Shown: positions 1 to 6,709, counted from the stretch's first letter. The stretch: DNA of 14,198 nt from CAYJEO01 sp044432805 (GCA_044432805.1 JAWXUI010000024.1:1-14198), one strand, 5' to 3'. Notes: a model not told the origin generated them from the letters alone. Made by a program: numbers and translations.

Positions 1-91
1 GTAGCAACGCCACCACTTCCAAAAAGAAAAGAAGTAGTAACGCCACCACTTCCAAGAAGAAAAGAAGTAGCAACACCACCACTTCCAAAAA
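1..91 (+). repeat. 33-bp in-frame tandem repeat (PPLPxRKE units), continuing off the left edge
   Basis: Units begin at 1, 34 and 67. Units 1 and 2 differ at only two of 33 bases; unit 3 matches for about 24 bases and then diverges into unique sequence. Each encodes 11 residues (VATPPLPKRKE, VVTPPLPRRKE, VATPPLPK...). The repeat is visibly richer in C and G than the flanking DNA because of its CCA and GCA/ACG codons. The full copy number is unknown because the array begins outside the window. Confidence 0.9.
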
Positions 92-1098
92 TTCCTAAAG
101 TTCCATGCACATATGATGAGTTAGTTAGATTTTGTATGGAAACAAGAAAAGATTATAGAAAAGAGAATATTAATTTTATTTTACCGGATGGTCAAGTTAT
201 CAGTTTTTGTAAAAATAGTAATAATGTATCTATAAATATAGAAAAATCAAATATTTTAAATATTATAAATTTTTTAAAAAGGATAGATGATAAAAAGTTT
301 AATATATCATTAAATTTTAAAGGTAAGGCTAAAATGACTTTAGGTGAAGAATTTAAATATGAAGAGGATAAAATAAGTTCTTTTAATCAATTAGCTAAGT
401 TATTAGAAATAAGCGGTATATCACAATCACAAATAGAAATTTCTACTGCGGAATTATGTTTTACAAAAACTTCAAATCCTATTATACCTAATTTTACTCG
501 AAATATAAAAATGACTTTAGGTTCTCCTTGGTGTAACGAATTATTTTTCTTACAAAATTTAAGTGAAGAAGATTATGAATTATGGATAAAAAATGCTGAT
601 GAACATTTTCAAAACGTTTCTAGAAAATATAGACAAATAGCGTTTTCTACATATAAAAAATTAGAAAGTCAATTACTTGGTAAAGACGATGATGAACAAA
701 TGGAAATCTATTTTAGATATGTACAAGAAAACTATAAATATGCTTGGAACGATACCATACAAGGAAGAGAAACTAAATCAGGACATGGGTATGTACATGA
801 TCCGTTTTATGTTTATGAAAACGGTGAAGGTGTTTGTGACGGTAGGAGTATGTTATTAAAAATAATGACTAATAACTACTGGTTGAAATTACCTTGCTTT
901 ATTGATAACGGAATGGTCAATTTCGGCGGAGAAACATTGCATGTATGGAATGTTTATATAGATAGAAATGGAAATAGAAAAGTATATGATTTATCAGGAA
1001 TTGCAAATGAAAGAATAGTATCGTACAACGTAGATAGACTTTATATTGAAGATTATCAAAGAGATAAAAGAAATAAAAGGAAAAGATTTTTTAAATAA
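1..1098 (+). CDS. Proline-rich-repeat protein with C-terminal transglutaminase-like domain (5' partial)
   Basis: The frame is open from the first base, so the ATG at 136 is very probably internal and the real start lies left of the window; 365 residues are visible. Residues 1-30 are near-identical 11-residue units (VATPPLPKRKE type). A lysine/asparagine-rich region follows, with KMTLG occurring twice. The last ~140 residues look like a transglutaminase/papain-like fold: Cys279 in GVCDG, His314 in LHVWN and Asp330 in VYDLS are spaced as a Cys-His-Asp triad. Family knowledge: such domains in bacteria act as cysteine peptidases or cross-linking/amidase enzymes, often on the cell surface. The substrate is unknown, and without the N-terminus a signal peptide cannot be judged. 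A strong terminator follows the stop. The superfamily call is fairly secure; biological role unknown. Confidence 0.75.
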   Translation, partial: VATPPLPKRKEVVTPPLPRRKEVATPPLPKIPKVPCTYDELVRFCMETRKDYRKENINFILPDGQVISFCKNSNNVSINIEKSNILNIINFLKRIDDKKFNISLNFKGKAKMTLGEEFKYEEDKISSFNQLAKLLEISGISQSQIEISTAELCFTKTSNPIIPNFTRNIKMTLGSPWCNELFFLQNLSEEDYELWIKNADEHFQNVSRKYRQIAFSTYKKLESQLLGKDDDEQMEIYFRYVQENYKYAWNDTIQGRETKSGHGYVHDPFYVYENGEGVCDGRSMLLKIMTNNYWLKLPCFIDNGMVNFGGETLHVWNVYIDRNGNRKVYDLSGIANERIVSYNVDRLYIEDYQRDKRNKRKRFFK

Positions 1099-1134
1099 AA
1101 TATATAATTAATGTTTTTAAAAGTAAAAAGTATT

Positions 1135-1172
1135 AAAAAAACAATAGGTTGATTATTGACTATTGTTTTTTT
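1135..1172 (+). terminator. Intrinsic terminator of the transglutaminase-like gene
   Basis: The arm AAAAAACAATAG is followed by a ~12-nt loop and CTATTGTTTTTTT, giving a perfect A-tract/U-tract hairpin about 40 bases after the stop at 1098. Confidence 0.85.
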
Positions 1173-1177
1173 GCGGC

Positions 1178-1206
1178 TTGATTTTGAAATTGAAAAATGC
1201 TAAACT
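1178..1206 (+). promoter_or_regulatory. SigA-type extended -10 promoter for the membrane protein/OpgB-like pair
   Basis: -35 TTGATT (1178-1183), a 17-bp spacer ending in TGC, and -10 TAAACT (1201-1206, 4/6). It lies just after the preceding terminator and ~40 bases before the ATG. A short inverted repeat (GCTAA at 1199-1203, TTAGC at 1212-1216) spans the -10 and expected start site; it could be an operator, but a 5-bp match is weak. Confidence 0.5.
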
Positions 1207-1245
1207 AATCATTAGCTAACATTTTACTTTAGAAGAGGTGGATTT

Positions 1246-1614
1246 ATGATTTTTTACATCAGTTTATTTTTAGCGCCTATATTAGGTTATTTATTATTTA
1301 TTTATAAGAAAAATTTAAAATTTAAGGATTTGTTATTATCATATGGAGTTTATGTGTGGATTTCTAATTTTTTTGCATTAATTATCTTTCAAACATTTAC
1401 CGAAAACAAATATGTATTAATTAATGAACTTTTATTTCATTTAGATTTTATTATAAAATATAACTTTTTAGTTTGCGTTATATCGTTATTAACTACGTTA
1501 TTTATATATTTTATTAAGACTCAATTTACTTTTGATTTAGAAATAGTTGAAACTAAAAAATTACCAAAAAAACAATTAACTAAAAAAGGAAAAAAGAATG
1601 AAAGAAAAAATTAA
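1246..1614 (+). CDS. Small membrane protein upstream of OpgB-like transferase
   Basis: The 122-residue product has about three hydrophobic segments (roughly residues 2-20, 29-51 and 72-90) and a strongly basic tail (KKLPKKQLTKKGKKNERK), which by the positive-inside rule should be cytoplasmic. I recognise no family. A good ribosome binding site (AGAGGTGG) precedes the ATG. The 3' end overlaps the next gene by 17 bases in another frame, so the two are surely one operon and probably translationally coupled. This suggests a partner or accessory subunit of the downstream phosphoglycerol-transferase-like enzyme, by context only. It is not a detached N-terminus of that enzyme, which has its own complete membrane region. 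Confidence 0.75.
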   Translation: MIFYISLFLAPILGYLLFIYKKNLKFKDLLLSYGVYVWISNFFALIIFQTFTENKYVLINELLFHLDFIIKYNFLVCVISLLTTLFIYFIKTQFTFDLEIVETKKLPKKQLTKKGKKNERKN

Positions 1615-3097
1615 ATTAATATTACTTTTTCTTTTTGTATACTTTTTTGTAATGTTAAATATTACAGGAATGTGGGCTATTAATCAATTTGGTAATTTGG
1701 ATATAAATAATATAATATTTAATTTAACAACTCCTTTGGAAGATGCTAATACAGATATTATTTATGTATATATATTTGATGTTTTATTGAATGTTAAATA
1801 TATTATTTTTAGTGCACTTATTTTGTTTTTTGTTATTATTAATTTTAAAAAAGATTATTTAGTTTCTATATCTATTTTCAAAAAAATTAATATTAAATTT
1901 TTTATTTTAAAAAACAGAAAAAAAATTTTAATAATCTTGTTACCTTTAATTACACTCTTTAATTTAGATTATAATTATAATTTAATTCATGAAATAAAAT
2001 ACTATTTTGTTAATTCGGATTTTATTGAAAATAATTATGTTAATGTAGATATTGAAAATTTAACATTTCCAGAAGAAAGTCGTAACTTGATTCACATTGT
2101 ATTAGAGTCTGTTGAAACTTCTATGACATCTATAGAAAACGGCGGGGCTTTTGAAAATGATTACATTCCAAATTTAATGAATTTGGCAGATGAGTATGTT
2201 AGCTTCACTACAAACAGTGGCGGGGGTATAATGGTTGCTCCAGGGACTGGTTGGACAGTGGCTTCATTATTTGCTCAAACATCAGGCTTACCTTTTTATT
2301 CTTTAGTAGATGGAAATGGATTAGGAATTTATGAATCATTTCTACCAGGCGCTCAAACAATTGGAGAAATTTTAGATACCCAAAATTATAATCAATTATT
2401 TTTACTAGGTTCTTCTGCTTCTTATGCTGGAAGGGATGTTTATTTTGAGTCAAATAATTATGAGGTTAAAGATTATGATTATGCAGTTGAAAACGAAATG
2501 ATAGATTCAGACTACTATGTCTTTTGGGGATATGAGGATGGTAAATTAATAGATTTTGCAAAAGATGAATTAACTAATTTAGCATCCAAAGACGATCCTT
2601 TTAACTTTATGATGTTAACTGTTAATACACATTTCATTGATGGTTATTTGGAAGATGACTATGTGGAAGTATTTGATACGCAATATGAGAATGTTATTTA
2701 TAATTCAGATGCACAAGTTTATGAATTAGTTACTTGGATTATGGAACAAGATTTTTATGAAAATACAACAATTGTAATAACTGGTGATCATTTAACAATG
2801 CAAAATTCTTTTTTTGATGATGTAGATGATAATTATGAAAGAACAATTTATAATGTATTTATTAACAGTGCAATAGATACTGAATATGAATACGATAGAG
2901 AATTTTATACAATGGACATGTATCCGACTATTTTAGCAAGTATGGGGATAACAATCGAAGATGATAGACTTGCTTTAGGGACAAATTTATTTTCTGGAGT
3001 TCCGACTATTTATGAAGAATTTGGATCTGATTATGTCTACGAACAATTGAGTTATAAGTCTAATTATTATTACCAAAGATTTTATTATGAAGATTAA
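1598..3097 (+). CDS. OpgB/MdoB-like phosphoglycerol transferase (LTA synthase/sulfatase superfamily)
   Basis: The 499-residue product has about three N-terminal membrane segments (residues 5-27, 67-84, 107-124) and an extracellular alkaline-phosphatase-fold domain from ~160. Matches to the family: Glu170 in IHIVLESVE (metal ligand), Thr217 in APGTGWTVASLFAQ (likely phospho-accepting Thr, matching the GTxxTIAGMVASQ block of E. coli OpgB), His345 in TVNTHFIDGY (OpgB TVDTHHPDGF) and Asp397/His398 in TGDHLTM. Residues after the first segment (VMLNIT...) also resemble OpgB, so the start is credible. Family members move sn-glycerol-1-phosphate from phosphatidylglycerol to a glycan or growing lipoteichoic acid chain outside the membrane. 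Which acceptor applies here is unknown; a glycolipid or wall polymer is likely in a Firmicute. Transcribed with the small membrane protein before it; no clear terminator follows. Confidence 0.87.
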   Translation: MKEKIKLILLFLFVYFFVMLNITGMWAINQFGNLDINNIIFNLTTPLEDANTDIIYVYIFDVLLNVKYIIFSALILFFVIINFKKDYLVSISIFKKINIKFFILKNRKKILIILLPLITLFNLDYNYNLIHEIKYYFVNSDFIENNYVNVDIENLTFPEESRNLIHIVLESVETSMTSIENGGAFENDYIPNLMNLADEYVSFTTNSGGGIMVAPGTGWTVASLFAQTSGLPFYSLVDGNGLGIYESFLPGAQTIGEILDTQNYNQLFLLGSSASYAGRDVYFESNNYEVKDYDYAVENEMIDSDYYVFWGYEDGKLIDFAKDELTNLASKDDPFNFMMLTVNTHFIDGYLEDDYVEVFDTQYENVIYNSDAQVYELVTWIMEQDFYENTTIVITGDHLTMQNSFFDDVDDNYERTIYNVFINSAIDTEYEYDREFYTMDMYPTILASMGITIEDDRLALGTNLFSGVPTIYEEFGSDYVYEQLSYKSNYYYQRFYYED

Positions 3098-3107
3098 TCA
3101 TATTTGC

Positions 3108-3136
3108 TTGCATTACAATATATAATTTGTTATAAT
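3108..3136 (+). promoter_or_regulatory. SigA-type promoter of rpmE
   Basis: -35 TTGCAT (3108-3113), a 17-bp spacer, and a perfect -10 TATAAT (3131-3136) with an extended TGT just before it. The predicted leader of ~49 nt is the longest among the promoters found here. Confidence 0.65.
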
Positions 3137-3156
3137 TAATAAGCAATTAAATTTCT

Positions 3157-3172
3157 ATGACTTAATTGTCAT
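3157..3172 (+). promoter_or_regulatory. Possible leader hairpin upstream of the L31 ribosome binding site
   Basis: ATGAC (3157-3161), a 6-nt loop and GTCAT (3168-3172) form a 5-bp stem that ends four bases before the GGAAGGAG ribosome binding site. Autoregulatory L31 leader RNAs are known in Firmicutes, but this stem is short and I cannot match it to a known model. Confidence 0.25.
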
Positions 3173-3191
3173 GGCGGAAGGAGATAAACTA

Positions 3192-3410
3192 ATGAAAAAA
3201 GGAATTCATCCAAATTATGTAACAACTAAAGTTGAATGTGCTTGTGGAAATAAATTCGAAGTACAATCAAATAAAGAAACATTACATTTAGAAGTATGTA
3301 ACCAATGTCATCCAGCTTTTAATGAAAATTATACTGGAGCTATTAAAACTACTGGTAATGTTCAAAAGTTCAACGAAAAATATGGATTTACAAAAAAAGA
3401 AGAAAAATAA
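3192..3410 (+). CDS. rpmE: 50S ribosomal protein L31, zinc-binding (C+) type
   Basis: The 72-residue product begins MKKGIHPNY and carries the C+ zinc ligands Cys16-x-Cys18 and Cys36-x-x-Cys39 (VECACGN and VCNQCHPAF), followed by the family's GNVQKFNEKYG segment. L31 bridges the large subunit central protuberance and the small subunit; the Cys form holds Zn and is normally the zinc-replete version. An in-frame ATG at 3171 gives a longer frame but overlaps the GGAAGGAG ribosome binding site (3176-3183). The 3192 start, nine bases after that site, fits all L31 proteins. It is monocistronic: own promoter, and a terminator that begins inside the last codons. Confidence 0.97.
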   Translation: MKKGIHPNYVTTKVECACGNKFEVQSNKETLHLEVCNQCHPAFNENYTGAIKTTGNVQKFNEKYGFTKKEEK

Positions 3411-3423
3411 TTCTTCTTTTTTT
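3392..3423 (+). terminator. Intrinsic terminator overlapping the rpmE 3' end
   Basis: A perfect 13-bp stem (AAAAAAAGAAGAA / TTCTTCTTTTTTT) with loop AAATAA. The 5' arm is coding sequence for the Lys/Glu-rich tail, and the TAA stop (3408-3410) is in the loop. Confidence 0.9.
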
Positions 3424-3424
3424 A

Positions 3425-3433
3425 TGCTATAAT
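3425..3433 (+). promoter_or_regulatory. Extended -10 promoter of rpiB
   Basis: TGC-TATAAT, a perfect extended -10 beginning two bases after the rpmE terminator U-tract. There is no good -35; the expected position falls in the terminator loop. The start site would be near 3440, giving a leader of about 14 nt with GAGGTG at its 5' end. Confidence 0.6.
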
Positions 3434-3453
3434 ATAAATAGAGGTGTTGTTAT

Positions 3454-3879
3454 ATGAAAATTGTAATAGCAAGTGATCATGCTGGTTATTTGAAAAAACA
3501 AAAATTAATAAAAAAATTAAAAAATTACAATTTAATTGATTTAGGAACAAATTCATTAGATTCAGTAGATTATCCAATTTATGCTAAAAAAGTATGTGAC
3601 GAAGTTAATAAAGGTGCTGATTTTGGAATATTATTGTGTGGTACTGGTATTGGTATGTCAATTGCTGCTAATAAAATAAAAAATATTAGATGCGCTAAAG
3701 TTAACTCAGTATTAGAAGCAAAGTTATCAAGGAACCATAATAATGCTAATGTTATAGCTTTATCTTCAAAAATGAGTATGTTTAAAATGGTAAAAATAGT
3801 GAAGACATTTTTAGAGGCTAATGAAGAAATTGAACAAAGACATATTAAAAGAATAGAAATGTTAGATATTAATGATTAA
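3454..3879 (+). CDS. rpiB: Ribose-5-phosphate isomerase B (RpiB/LacAB family)
   Basis: The 141-residue product has the RpiB hallmarks: ASDHAG (Asp8, His9) at the N-terminus, the phosphate-binding LLCGTGIGMSIAANK with the catalytic Cys62, LSRNHNNANV (His95) and the C-terminal RHIKRI arginines (Arg129, Arg133). It interconverts ribose-5-phosphate and ribulose-5-phosphate in the cytosolic pentose phosphate pathway. The helix after HNNANV is diverged (SSKMSMFKMVKI in place of the usual GxRxxG-type segment), so activity on related phosphorylated sugars (LacA/B-like) is a lesser alternative. GAGGTG lies 7 bases before the ATG. It overlaps the next gene by 8 bases. In Bacillus, rpiB (ywlF) lies in the same rpmE-to-spoIID interval. 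Confidence 0.92.
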   Translation: MKIVIASDHAGYLKKQKLIKKLKNYNLIDLGTNSLDSVDYPIYAKKVCDEVNKGADFGILLCGTGIGMSIAANKIKNIRCAKVNSVLEAKLSRNHNNANVIALSSKMSMFKMVKIVKTFLEANEEIEQRHIKRIEMLDIND

Positions 3880-4060
3880 AGGATTTTTATATGCCTTATT
3901 TCTTGTATTATCTATATATTCACTAGGAAGTGTGGACTTTAAGTTTAAAAAAGACAATTACTATCAAGCATGCATTTTACAATTGCTTATTAGTATGTCA
4001 TTATCTTATTTATCTACTAATTTTTTATATGATTTTTTATTAAATAACAGTTTTTTATAA
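3872..4060 (+). CDS. DUF1146/YwzB-like small membrane protein
   Basis: The 62-residue product has two hydrophobic segments (about residues 4-20 and 33-56) joined by a polar loop (VDFKFKKDNYYQACIL). The pattern of an aromatic/aspartate 'F..F.K' stretch, a Gln-Ala before the second helix and a final 'NFLYDFL' resembles DUF1146 proteins such as B. subtilis YwzB (~76 residues). ywzB also lies between the rpiB/atp region and spoIID in Bacillus, which supports the call. Function is unknown for the family. The start overlaps the rpiB stop by 8 bases with no strong ribosome binding site, so translational coupling to rpiB is likely. Confidence 0.7.
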   Translation: MIKGFLYALFLVLSIYSLGSVDFKFKKDNYYQACILQLLISMSLSYLSTNFLYDFLLNNSFL

Positions 4061-4073
4061 ACTGTTTTTTTTT
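4046..4073 (+). terminator. Intrinsic terminator overlapping the 3' end of the DUF1146-like gene
   Basis: Stem AACAGTTT / AAACTGTT with loop TTTAT, followed by a 9-base T run. The 5' arm encodes the last residues (NSFL), and the TAA stop at 4058-4060 crosses the loop/3' arm boundary. Confidence 0.85.
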
Positions 4074-4075
4074 CG

Positions 4076-4104
4076 ACATTTAAAGTAAAAATAAATAATA
4101 TAAT
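4076..4104 (+). promoter_or_regulatory. Promoter of spoIID, possibly SigE-type
   Basis: A perfect TATAAT is at 4099-4104 with no good SigA -35 at 17 bp. Read as SigE, ACATTTA (4076-4082), a 14-nt spacer and AATATAAT (4097-4104; 6 of 8 against CATACAAT) fit moderately. Known spoIID genes are SigE-dependent. SigA use cannot be excluded. The leader would be only ~10 nt. Confidence 0.35.
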
Positions 4105-4120
4105 AATATTAGGTGATTAC

Positions 4121-5029
4121 ATGAAAAGTATTTTATCAATTATTTTTATTATATTATTTATTCCTTTAATAATAATAAATATTTTTTTTATAAAAGAATC
4201 ACAAATTTTTCATGTATATGAATCAAGTATTATTAGAATTAAAAGAGAAGAAACTGATGAAATAATAGAGGTTGCTTTTGAAGAATATATTATAGGTGTA
4301 GTGTCAGCAGAAATGCCCGCATCTTTTGAATTGGATGCGCTAAAGGCTCAAAGTGTTGCTGCTCGTACTTATGCTATAAAAAAAATAAAGGATACATCTT
4401 CTTATGACTTAGTAGATACAGTTATGAATCAAGTATATATAGACACTGAAGAACAAAAAGAAAAATGGGGAGATAATTACGAATTTTATTATAATAAAAT
4501 AAAGGATGCTGTTTTAGATACGGCAGGAGAATATTTAGTTTATGAAGATGAAATTATTGAAGCACTTTATTTTTCAACATCATCAGGTTATACACAAAAT
4601 AGTGAAGATGTTTTTGTAAGTGCAAAACCATATTTAGTAAGTGTTGAATCATCTTGGGATACAATTTCGCCTGTTTTTAGTGAAGAAAATCAGTATTCTT
4701 TGATAGATTTTTATACAATGCTAGATATTGTATACAGTGACAGTTTAATAATTGAATATACGGATATAACTGATGTTGGAAGAGTTAATGAATTAAAAAT
4801 TAATGATGTTATTTTTTCTAATAGTGAATTTATTAATATATTTGATGTGAGATCTTCTACATATGAAGTTACTCAATTATCAAATAATGTAATTATAAAA
4901 TCATATGGTTATGGACATGGTGTAGGAATGAGTCAATATGGAGCTCAAGCAATGGCATTAGAAGGATATAGTTATGAAGAAATTTTAAAATATTATTATC
5001 AAGGTGTTGAAATAAAAAATGATTTATAA
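4121..5029 (+). CDS. spoIID: SpoIID, stage II sporulation lytic transglycosylase
   Basis: The 302-residue product has an N-terminal membrane anchor (residues 4-24) and a SpoIID domain. Glu64 in VSAEMPASFELDALKAQ matches the catalytic Glu in the family's SEMP motif. The C-terminal GYGHGVGMSQYGA (263-275) is diagnostic, and the central FSTSSGYTQNSEDVF block with YLVSVESSWD is also present. SpoIID, with SpoIIP and SpoIIM, remodels peptidoglycan at the septum so that the mother-cell membrane can engulf the forespore. The His seen in many members just before 'STSxG' is Phe here, so the metal site described for clostridial SpoIID is probably absent. AGGTGAT lies 3 bases before the ATG. Its partner genes are not in the window, but spoIIQ is 4 kb downstream. 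Confidence 0.95.
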   Translation: MKSILSIIFIILFIPLIIINIFFIKESQIFHVYESSIIRIKREETDEIIEVAFEEYIIGVVSAEMPASFELDALKAQSVAARTYAIKKIKDTSSYDLVDTVMNQVYIDTEEQKEKWGDNYEFYYNKIKDAVLDTAGEYLVYEDEIIEALYFSTSSGYTQNSEDVFVSAKPYLVSVESSWDTISPVFSEENQYSLIDFYTMLDIVYSDSLIIEYTDITDVGRVNELKINDVIFSNSEFINIFDVRSSTYEVTQLSNNVIIKSYGYGHGVGMSQYGAQAMALEGYSYEEILKYYYQGVEIKNDL

Positions 5030-5044
5030 ATTGACTTTTTATTT
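5010..5044 (+). terminator. Possible weak terminator at the spoIID end
   Basis: AAATAAAAA (5010-5018) and TTTTTATTT (5036-5044) are perfectly complementary but all A/T with a 17-nt loop. The stop (5027-5029) and the next gene's -35 both lie inside. The stem is weak, so efficient termination is doubtful. Confidence 0.25.
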
Positions 5045-5058
5045 ATATGTGGTATTAT
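5031..5058 (+). promoter_or_regulatory. SigA-type promoter of the acyltransferase-like gene
   Basis: TTGACT (5031-5036, 5/6), a 16-bp spacer and TATTAT (5053-5058, 5/6); TATACT at 5056-5061 is an overlapping alternative. The -35 begins two bases after the spoIID stop. Because the -10 lies downstream of the in-frame ATG at 5019, it supports the 5082 start. Confidence 0.65.
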
Positions 5059-5081
5059 ACTTTCATAAGTTGGGGGTAATT

Positions 5082-6191
5082 ATGGATAAATTAGAAGATT
5101 TAGAAAAAAGATATAATGAAGAATGTATTACAGAACGATTAGAATTTTTGTTGTCAGATAATGAAACTTTAGAAGTTAAAAGTAGTCTTTTTTTAGAGCA
5201 ATTTATAAAAGAATATGAACCATTGTATGAAACTCATAATTTATCAATGAGAAATAGATATCAAAAAGGCAAAAAAAATGAACAAGCTATTATTAAATAT
5301 AAAAATAATAAATTTATTTCTTTATTAAATAGAAATAAACAAATTTATAAATTATTAAGCCATTTACTGAGAAAAATTTTAATAGCGCAATTGGCAAAAG
5401 AAACAAAGAAAAATAATGTAAAAATAAAAGTAAGAAGAGAATTGAATTTAGGAGAATATAGTGGGTTACCAATTATATTTGTTCCTACTCACGGTTCTAA
5501 ATATGATATAGAGTCAGTTTTCCAAGAAATTAATAGACATGCAATTTTACTAACTGGAAATCAAGACATATTTGCAGATGAACAAGTAAATTTATTTTTG
5601 CAATTAAATGGTGTAAACTATTTAAATAGGGCAAGTAAACAAGATAGAAAAAAAATATACGAATTAATCAAAAAAGATTTACTTGATTTAATAGATCAGG
5701 TTCAATTTTTGGAAAGCACATGGAATGTAACACCAAATAAATTAGTGAATCAAACTAGTTTTTCGGCAGTTAATTTAAGTATTTTATCCAATGCTATTAT
5801 TGTGCCTGTCGCACTTGATTTAGATAAAGATAATGATACAATGAATCTTGCTTTTGGAGATCCATTTAAAGCAGATATAAAAGAAGGTACAAAAGAAGAA
5901 TTAATCGAACAAAATAATATTTTAAGAGATCAATTAGCGACTTTAATGTGGTCTTTATATGAGCTTAAGCCAAATTTAACACGAGAAGAAATAGATGACT
6001 TTTACTATCATAAATTTATAAAAAGTTTATTAGAAGATTGGCTTTTTATGGATTTGTATGAAGATAATAATTACATTTATCAACCAAATGATGATGCGCA
6101 TAATTATTTTGAAGAGTTTAATTCAGTTGTTACATATGAAAATGGAATTAGAAAAGTCAAAAGAATAACTTCTGAGAGAAATGGAATATAA
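5082..6191 (+). CDS. PlsC-like lysophospholipid acyltransferase family protein
   Basis: The 369-residue product has a charged helical N-terminal ~110 residues and then an acyltransferase-like core. Residues 130-142 (PIIFVPTHGSKYD) contain the HX4D catalytic pair His137/Asp142. FLESTWN (209-215) aligns with the family's FPEGT motif III, with Ser replacing Gly, and IIVPVAL (239-245) with motif IV. The family acylates lysophosphatidic acid or related lipids on the inner membrane face; the substrate here cannot be told, and no clear membrane helix is seen. The frame extends upstream to 5019, but that start overlaps spoIID and lacks a ribosome binding site, whereas GGGGGT lies 4 bases before 5082 and a promoter lies just upstream. 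The core is diverged, so biochemical activity is inferred only. Confidence 0.7.
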   Translation: MDKLEDLEKRYNEECITERLEFLLSDNETLEVKSSLFLEQFIKEYEPLYETHNLSMRNRYQKGKKNEQAIIKYKNNKFISLLNRNKQIYKLLSHLLRKILIAQLAKETKKNNVKIKVRRELNLGEYSGLPIIFVPTHGSKYDIESVFQEINRHAILLTGNQDIFADEQVNLFLQLNGVNYLNRASKQDRKKIYELIKKDLLDLIDQVQFLESTWNVTPNKLVNQTSFSAVNLSILSNAIIVPVALDLDKDNDTMNLAFGDPFKADIKEGTKEELIEQNNILRDQLATLMWSLYELKPNLTREEIDDFYYHKFIKSLLEDWLFMDLYEDNNYIYQPNDDAHNYFEEFNSVVTYENGIRKVKRITSERNGI

Positions 6192-6212
6192 CTTTTTTTA
6201 ATTGTTAATATG

Positions 6213-6221
6213 TGTTATACT
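6213..6221 (+). promoter_or_regulatory. Extended -10 promoter of the HAD hydrolase gene
   Basis: TGT-TATACT (5/6 plus extended TG). The only -35 candidate at proper spacing is the T-run at 6193-6198. The predicted leader is about 20 nt. Confidence 0.5.
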
Positions 6222-6247
6222 TACATAGTAGGATGAGGGGTATAATA

Positions 6248-6709
6248 ATGAAATTTTATGATACAATAAAAAAATATAAAAAAGAAAAAATAAACCTTTT
6301 TTTTGATATGGATGGTGTCTTAATTGAATATGATATGGGAAATGTAAATTATAGTACATTAAGACCATTAAAAACAAATATAAAAATATTAAAAAAATTA
6401 TCGAAAAAATCTAATATCGAAGTTTTTATTTTATCTGTTTGTGATGATGAAAAAATAGCTGCAGAAAAATATGCGTGGTTTGAAAGAAATGCAAACTTTG
6501 TTAAAAGAGAGAATCTAATATTTTTGCTAAGAACTGAAGAACCGTATCAAAATTTAATTGATGCCGATATGAAAGTTATATATTTAAATAAAAATCTTGA
6601 TTTATCAAAAGTAAATATATTAGTAGAAGATGATAATAATAATATAAAAGCAATAATGGACAATATTAAAGATATTATATTATTTCAAGATTCAAGTTTA
6701 ATAAAATAA
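6248..6709 (+). CDS. HAD-superfamily phosphatase, NT5C (5'-deoxynucleotidase)-like
   Basis: From ATG 6248 the product has 153 residues. FFDMDGVL (Asp20 nucleophile, Asp22 acid/base) is HAD motif I; FILSVC gives the motif II Ser; VKRENL may supply the motif III Lys; and LVEDDNNN is the motif IV acidic pair. The small helical insert EKYAWFERN resembles cytosolic pyrimidine 5'(3')-deoxynucleotidase (NT5C) relatives, which dephosphorylate nucleoside monophosphates; substrate not certain. In-frame ATGs at 6212 and 6233 exist, but 6212 lies inside the promoter, while GAGGGG sits 7 bases before 6248. It has its own promoter, so it need not be co-expressed with the acyltransferase. Confidence 0.75.
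   Translation: MKFYDTIKKYKKEKINLFFDMDGVLIEYDMGNVNYSTLRPLKTNIKILKKLSKKSNIEVFILSVCDDEKIAAEKYAWFERNANFVKRENLIFLLRTEEPYQNLIDADMKVIYLNKNLDLSKVNILVEDDNNNIKAIMDNIKDIILFQDSSLIK

Noticed and set aside
1..91. CRISPR array or non-coding direct repeats
   Set aside because: The units are contiguous without spacers and read through as a conserved peptide in the frame of the downstream gene.
136..1098. Taking the ATG at 136 as the start of the transglutaminase-like gene
   Set aside because: The frame stays open to base 1 and encodes in-frame repeats upstream, with no ribosome binding site before 136; the gene is simply cut by the window edge.
2208..2453. Minus-strand open frame inside the OpgB-like gene
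   Set aside because: It is antisense to conserved catalytic sequence and codes for no recognisable protein; other minus-strand frames (8151-8372, 9000-9227, 13232-13435, 13879-14070) are similar shadows.
1246..3097. The small membrane gene and OpgB-like gene as one gene split by a frameshift
   Set aside because: The downstream product has its own ATG and a full N-terminal membrane region that resembles OpgB from its start; the upstream product has its own promoter and ribosome binding site.
3085..3105. Hairpin TATGA...TCATA across the OpgB-like stop codon as a terminator
   Set aside because: Only 5 A/T-rich base pairs and no T run.
3171..3191. Upstream ATG for L31 at 3171
   Set aside because: It lies over the GGAAGGAG ribosome binding site and adds seven residues absent from L31 proteins.
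5019..5081. Upstream ATG at 5019 for the acyltransferase
   Set aside because: It overlaps spoIID, lies upstream of the probable promoter and has no ribosome binding site; GGGGGT precedes 5082.
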